Positions 59,701-64,000 of a stretch of 64,000 bases of DNA are shown here, piece after piece. The stretch lies in assembly GCA_030141605.1 (NCBI GenBank), contig JAQGDQ010002366.1:196660-260659 (forward strand), in the 5' to 3' direction. The translations under genes and the position numbers were made by a program. Each line of letters opens with the position of its first letter. Position 1 is the first letter of the stretch. Under the pieces are notes generated by a model. It did not search any database and had not been told where the DNA came from. It worked only from the letters and a program-made list of their open reading frames with translations. The stretch is from Tubiluchus corallicola. Taxonomy: Eukaryota; Priapulida; Priapulimorpha; Priapulimorphida; Tubiluchidae.

Positions 59701-62700
59701 AGCTGCATTCAAGCATGCAGATTGCACTACTTGAGATTTCTTAATGGTAGCTACACAGAAGATATCAGAAATTTAATTTACTTCTGCTTCACGACCTTAG
59801 AAAACTTGTATTACTTGAATAAAATTATTTTAAAATTGTTTGTGCATCTTAAAATATTGTAACCTGTAGATTAAAAGTGAAGGAATTTCTTTTTCTCATC
59901 CCTAGACTCTTAATTACAAAGTCAGCAGCAAAAAGTAATGCTTAGTTATGGAGGAGAGTGACACATAGTGCTGATATCAATGACTATAAAATTGATTAGT
60001 AGCATTTAGCCCGTTACACAGAATGCTGAACACTGCTTAACAGAAACAACTGCTTTATTAGAGTAAAAACATTAAAAAGCAAAACTGAATATACCTGATC
60101 TCTTAACAAGTCCATTTTTTCTAAAACTTGTTCACATTGAATTAAGACATGTAACTGGGTACGACGTTTAGGATTAGTTAAGAGTCCCAGTAAAGACTTA
60201 AGTTTGCTCTGGTCACGTTTGCCTTCTGCAAAAAATTCAGTTGCACTAGATTTTATTGTATAACGTCTGCAAAAAGTATTTAATACAGTCAATAATAAAG
60301 ATAAAAATCAGATTCTTCATCTTAAATTCAAATTTACATTCCATTTTAGTAACGTTACCCACTAAAATTCTTAATCAACAGTAAATATATTGTTTAGAGA
60401 AATGCTAAGTAATAACTGAATTGACTAAATAAAAGGTTGATTAGTAAGGAGTAACAAGACAGGGCAGTAACACACTTTTATTGAAAAGCTTATTACCTCA
60501 ATTCTAAATAACTCTAGAAAACTATAAGAATCTGAATGGTTGACGATAGCCCTTCACTTTGCTTATTGGCGCACACGTTAGGGTAAAAGATGCTAGTACA
60601 CTAAAGCAAAGTAAAATATGTCAGGGATAGAGATTGTGCAGGTTAGTACATGGTTTAAAAGAGGTACAAGTGGTTAAATGCTGATAAGTGTCAGAGTGCC
60701 CTTAGAAACATGGGGTGTTGGTGCTTCTACAAGAAGGTCTTAGGACTTAATAATTAAATTTTAATTACTTTCTGTCTTAAAAAATCTTCTATCCCATTAA
60801 TATGCATGGTGATTGATCACAATATGTCAAAGTAAATGCCCAGTTGATTTTCAAATAACATTCAACTAACACCATTCGACTCACTTCCTCACAAAATTTA
60901 ATTGACGTACCACAAGCCATGGCATAGCAACATCAAACAGACATATACAATTGCGATGTTGCAAACCTCGAGTTAAACATTTTCCCAACCATGTACTTGA
61001 TTACTTGCTGGAGGTAAGTAACCAAAACTGAGTTTTTCTCTCAAGCATTTCGAGTTTGTCTGTTTTTACCTTACCTTTTCCATCTCCTTTCTCAGACTGT
61101 GCAATTAATTCTTGTAGTGGCTCAATATACTTTGATAACTGCTGAAGTTTGTCCCAGTAAGCCTGTTCCTCAGCAGAAGGCGGAGCTGGACTTGCACTCT
61201 GTGCTCCTGAAACTTAATATATCAATTATTGCACTGTGGTCAGATGTATGCACATCCTCCCTGCACAAAACTAATAACCAGAAGCGGAATCCCAATAGCA
61301 ACTTGGCAAGAGACAATATTAAATCCATTTATTAACGAAATTGAACGATGCTTAACTTTAACTGATAAGTATATGCTGTGACTACTCAGCCCATCCAATC
61401 CAATTGTTCTCCTAATAGTGTTCTTCTCAACATTCCAAAAAATACTGGACATACAAATCGTAGTAACATTAACAATATAAAATAACAGTAGTAGCAATAC
61501 TTTTGCTGACTATGAGCTCTTGATTATGTATAACAGAGAATATTATTCAACTTGCTTTTTCCTTTAACTAAATCTAGTACAATTTCCTCTAATCTGAAAA
61601 AAATCATCCAGTTGTAACATTTATTTACTTTGAGACCAGCAACAAATTATTTGCAATTGGCAAAATAAATTAGAAATGCAAAAAAATTGTTCCTCCAATC
61701 AGAGTGAAACGTAGTTTTCAGCATTAGGGCAAGAAAGCAGTATACAACAAAAAAGCTTTACTTTCTCAGACTTTCACAAACATTTATTGTACAAACTACG
61801 ATATATTTACGTGGAGTGTTCAGCATTCCAGCACTGGGTGAAGGCACAGGTCGTCCTATACCACCAGCAGGTGACAGTGCAGTGCCTGGGCCCGGCGAAG
61901 GTGTTGGGCCCATATTAGGGCTTGGTGATGGAATCATTTGTGATCTGGAAGTAGAATATTATATTTCTGGTACTTAGAGCACTTAAAACAGCCCTATTGC
62001 AAATATAATTAAACTCGAATACACATGTTAATCTTTACAAATCATGTGGCAGTTAGGGAACAATTTTTACATTTGTCAGGAACCATTTTTGTGACTACCG
62101 TACTTGCATAATTATCCTATTACATCAATAAATCTGACCAGAATGTAAAGAATGGTAAAGAATGTGCTTTTCAGCTCAGTAAGCAATACGCCGTATAGTG
62201 TGGGAGCTACAGTAAAAGAAAACAAAAGAAAAGAACTAGGGATAAAGCTAAAGAAGAATAAAGGACAACAAGATATTAAATATCAACACATTACTTGTGT
62301 CTGAAGTAATATGTTGAGAAATATGGAGATTTCTCACTGGAGAACTTTCTTTAGTGCTTAACTATTAAATAGTGGGGATGCAACTGAGGAAACAACAAAA
62401 CAACAACACGTTGCATTCCATTAGGTTTTAATAAAACCAAGCTTCCTAGCTTCATTTTATGCTCTCACTTTTAAAACAGGAAAAAATACAAGGCTTCTAT
62501 TTAGTATTCAAGATGGCTACCAAAAATACAAAAATGATATATTTTAGCAGCTCACTAACCAAAAGAAACAAATAGCCAAATCTGTTTATGAGTCAAGAAA
62601 AATATTAAACTCTTTAGTGATGTCACCAATGATTTAAAAACTTCTAGTGCTAGAATGGAAAAAATGAAAAAATACTATGACTCAGTAAACCAGGTATTCA

Positions 62701-63519
62701 AATCACTTCAAATAAACAGCTAAATCTGCATTTTTTACGTTTTGGGTTGAAGGAAAATAATTTTACTAAATTTACTACTGATGTCAGCAAGGCTTTAAAA
62801 GGTTAAGATAGCTACCAAGAAACAAAAACAAGATTAATAAAGCAATTTGTAAGCTAAATGTTTCATTTATCAATCATGTATGAACTGCATTTGGATTTCA
62901 ACAGAAAAAAGTTAATTACAGATTTACGGATATGTGAATAAATTATTACATTGGCAAAATTTTTACCCTATGGAAGGTGGCTGCAGTGACTGTGGGCCAG
63001 AAGCAGGAGAATGACTCGTTAAACCAGCGGGTGATATTGTAGAACTGAATACTCCCTATAAAAATAATATGAACTTATAAAGCAATAGCAAAACCAAAAT
63101 TTCTAGTACAAAGTAGACTTCATATAAGATAATAATTGCTTATTAATAATGGAAAATAAAAAAAATAAAATCATGAACAAAATTGAATATTATTAGCTTT
63201 ATAGTAAAAGACAAGTTCTTTGATGTTTCTCCTTTTTCGATAAAATAAAAAATTATAGTAAGAACTATTTGTCAAGAAAAATGTTTGACTGCTGAGCAGA
63301 CAAGAAAATTGGATCATAAATATGATACCTTCAATATAAATTACAAATCCAAAATAGAGCATATGGAAACATGGGTTTATTAAAAAATTGTATGTTTTTG
63401 TCAACCTGAGCTACATTCGGTGCAGTTCCAGGTGGAGCCATCTGCTGCTGTACCATCTGTTGAGGAGACAGCTGGTATTGTTCTGGGGGTGGTGCACGTT
63501 GAGCTGGAATTTGGGCTCT
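53651..63519 (-). CDS. MED15: Mediator of RNA polymerase II transcription subunit 15, C-terminal 428 residues (5' partial)
   Basis: Tail-module Mediator subunit that links activators to RNA polymerase II in the nucleus; the activator-binding KIX domain is N-terminal (family knowledge) and lies right of this window. Nine exons on the minus strand, in gene order: 63406-63519, 62967-63055, 61811-61944, 61075-61206, 60095-60225, 58415-58674, 56431-56705, 56037-56134, 53651-53704. The frame is continuous (1,287 nt with stop). Order along the protein: Gln/Pro-rich, Ser/Pro-rich, then the conserved C-terminal region (YWDKLQQLSKYIEPL, KLKSLLGLLTNPKRR), a polyglutamine run, QPLLDALHAHLNKP, VLQGEVAQLDERFRVNLDN and HKYSITAILNAW. 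These blocks line up in order with human MED15. The last intron (2.3 kb) holds a Tigger-like transposon and a tandem array. Confidence 0.95.
53705..54689. other. MED15 last intron, part between terminal exon and Tigger element
   Basis: About 1 kb of AT-rich sequence without recognisable features. Confidence 0.5.
54690..55805 (+). mobile_element. Tigger/pogo-like DNA transposon, internally deleted
   Basis: The ends are inverted: CAGTATAATTGACTTTTCGC at the left, and at the right the complement of CAGTCAAACCTCGCTATAAT, followed by TA. An open frame at about 54928-55353 resembles the C-terminal part of Tigger/Jerky-type DDE transposases: FDQGIIENCKRKYRTAILRR, then SVSSIANCFRKAGF. It breaks at a GA dinucleotide run (about 55313-55325) and continues in another frame to 55582, ending AKITDFFGQ. 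The N-terminal DNA-binding and most catalytic segments are missing, so it is non-autonomous. It lies antisense in the last MED15 intron. Confidence 0.85.
55815..56060. repeat. 43-bp tandem array copying the MED15 exon end and 5' splice site
   Basis: Six units start AGCTTA at 55815, 55858, 55901, 55944, 55987 and 56030, exactly 43 bp apart. The last, incomplete unit (56030-56060) is the real boundary of the MED15 penultimate exon: 23 exon bases plus the first 7 intron bases. The other five are intronic. On the minus strand each carries a donor-like GGTAAGCT; the unit at 55987 is changed to GGTTAAGC. The unit length is not a multiple of three. Confidence 0.9.
56037..56134 (-). CDS. MED15: MED15 penultimate exon
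   Basis: Encodes GSTPFLKAVGKSLQKQLGKM, then PHKYSITAILNAW before the donor TGG|GTAAGC. Human has LPDKHSVTALLNTW here. If the donor is not used, translation reads on for 21 codons into the intron and stops at TAA, giving an alternative C-terminus. The donor and the last 23 exon bases are also present in the adjacent 43-bp tandem array. Confidence 0.93.
56431..56705 (-). CDS. MED15: MED15 exon, VLQGEVAQLD block
   Basis: Encodes APSPPTKRQRTSSDEEEEND, which looks like a nuclear-localisation-type basic patch next to an acidic run, then EIPDVLQGEVAQLDERFRVN, then TVHLVCKLQCSQLPAVPPIG and VPGNYPDSSPQC. Strong match to the human C-terminal region. Confidence 0.97.
56706..58414. other. MED15 intron, no feature recognised
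   Basis: AT-rich sequence. The same holds for the other MED15 introns at 58675-60094, 60226-61074, 61207-61810 and 61945-62966. Confidence 0.5.
58415..58674 (-). CDS. MED15: MED15 exon, polyglutamine followed by LLDALHAH block
   Basis: A Gln-rich run of mixed CAA/CAG codons (about 58580-58674), then FPVLMIKQDRLQEQNMFQPL, LDALHAHLNKPILNHTLQRT and FGPSLAALCGPPI. The block after the Gln run matches QPLLDAVLANIRSPVFNHSL in human. CAG/CAA repeats of this kind are length-variable, so population polymorphism is plausible. Confidence 0.96.
60095..60225 (-). CDS. MED15: MED15 exon, KMKSLLDIL-like block
   Basis: Encodes GKRDQSKLKSLLGLLTNPKR, then RTQLHVLIQCEQVLEKMDLL and RDQ. Human equivalent: KMKSLLDILTDPSKRCPLKT. 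Acceptor TTTTGCAG, donor CAG|GTATAT. Confidence 0.95.
61075..61206 (-). CDS. MED15: MED15 exon, start of conserved C-terminal region
   Basis: Encodes AQSASPAPPSAEEQAYWDKL, then QQLSKYIEPLQELIAQSEKG. It corresponds to the LDKLKQLSKYIEPLRRMI block of human. Donor G|GTAAGG; a second GT five bases downstream could also be read but would break frame. Confidence 0.95.
61811..61944 (-). CDS. MED15: MED15 exon, PSPSP-rich linker
   Basis: Encodes SQMIPSPSPNMGPTPSPGPG, then SPAGGIGRPVPSPSAGMLNT. The MxPSPSP and PLNTP-like motifs occur at the same place in human MED15. Locally GC-richer than its surroundings. Confidence 0.9.
62967..63055 (-). CDS. MED15: MED15 exon, Ser/Pro-rich
   Basis: Encodes GVFSSTISPAGLTSHSPASG and PQSLQPPSI. 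Acceptor TTTATAG, donor AGG|GTAAAA. Confidence 0.82.
63406..63519 (-). CDS. MED15: MED15 exon, Gln/Pro-rich (first in window)
   Basis: Encodes RAQIPAQRAPPPEQYQLSPQ, then QMVQQQMAPPGTAPNVAQ. Low-complexity; assigned by splice sites (TTTTCAG, CAG|GTTGAC) and phase-0 continuity with the next exon. Confidence 0.8.
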
Positions 63520-64000
63520 CTGAAAATAATACACAGATGTATAACATTGAAAAACACAAAATCAAGTAAAATAATTGCTCAAGGTGCAACTAAACTGCTT
63601 GTGAAAAAAGGTTTTCTATTTTGCCTTTTGCACTGAGCAATATAGTAAGAAAATAACGTTCAAGTATCACCTAATAATAGTAGTATTTATAAACACTTGT
63701 AGTTTAGCAAGTTTTGAATCAAGTAGTGCTAATGCCACCCAAAGCTCCATATTAGGACATATAGATTAGGTGGCGCTATCTGTAAATCTGCAATTATACA
63801 AAACTTGAGTTGATCATCTTCGTCCCACTAAATCTGGTGAAAACTCCACCAACTTTGGTAAATGAAACGATTGGATCTTGAAACGAGGCAGACTGCATCA
63901 ATACAAACTGAAATGAATCAAAACCCAAATCTGATTCATCAAAATGGGTACTGTGATTAATTTCATCAGATTTTTGGTTCAAAACCACATAACGTAGGTG

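Noticed and set aside
63794-63988. Minus-strand open frame of 64 codons at the window edge, considered as an upstream MED15 exon
   Set aside because: Its composition is unlike the Gln/Pro-rich MED15 linker, it has no good donor in phase, and the adjacent sequence looks repetitive.

Overview
This is a piece of an animal nuclear genome, most likely an invertebrate. The evidence is AT-rich DNA, short coding exons (about 50-380 bp) separated by GT...AG introns of about 0.1-3 kb, large amounts of decayed transposon DNA, and three clearly metazoan-type genes. I cannot name the phylum from the sequence. I assembled all three genes by hand from splice sites. In each one the exon phases add up to an unbroken frame: 732 codons of PI4KA, 533 of LRRC56 and 428 of MED15.

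Layout. (1) 1-24,329, plus strand: the C-terminal third of phosphatidylinositol 4-kinase alpha (PI4KA), 16 exons. The 5' part lies left of the window. Its introns hold a 15-bp minisatellite, LINE reverse-transcriptase fragments, two copies of a TA-flanked DNA transposon, a tRNA-derived SINE and a hAT element. (2) 24,330-41,125: a 17-kb intergenic interval. It is largely a graveyard of minus-strand LINEs (28.2-30.1, 31.1-33.4 and 34.0-37.1 kb, plus an RT remnant at 39.3-39.7 kb), a nested hAT MITE, a palindrome and a third copy of the TA element. (3) 41,126-52,893, plus strand: complete LRRC56, 9 exons. Introns carry two hAT elements with perfect 8-bp target duplications and a fourth TA element. 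(4) 53,651-63,519, minus strand: the C-terminal half of Mediator subunit MED15, 9 exons. The 5' part lies right of the window. Its last intron contains a Tigger/pogo-like transposon and a 43-bp tandem array.

The genes are not a pathway. PI4KA makes PtdIns4P at the plasma membrane, LRRC56 serves outer-dynein-arm assembly in motile cilia, and MED15 is a Mediator tail subunit in transcription. PI4KA and MED15 are also neighbours in tail-to-tail orientation on human chromosome 22q11 (from memory), so this is probably retained ancient microsynteny with LRRC56 in between. LRRC56 and MED15 converge, with opposite poly(A) signals only 5 bp apart.

I found no convincing new molecular system. The most unusual local structure is the MED15 minisatellite. 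Its 43-bp unit contains the end of the penultimate exon plus its 5' splice site, so five extra donor-like sites lie in tandem just downstream of the real one.
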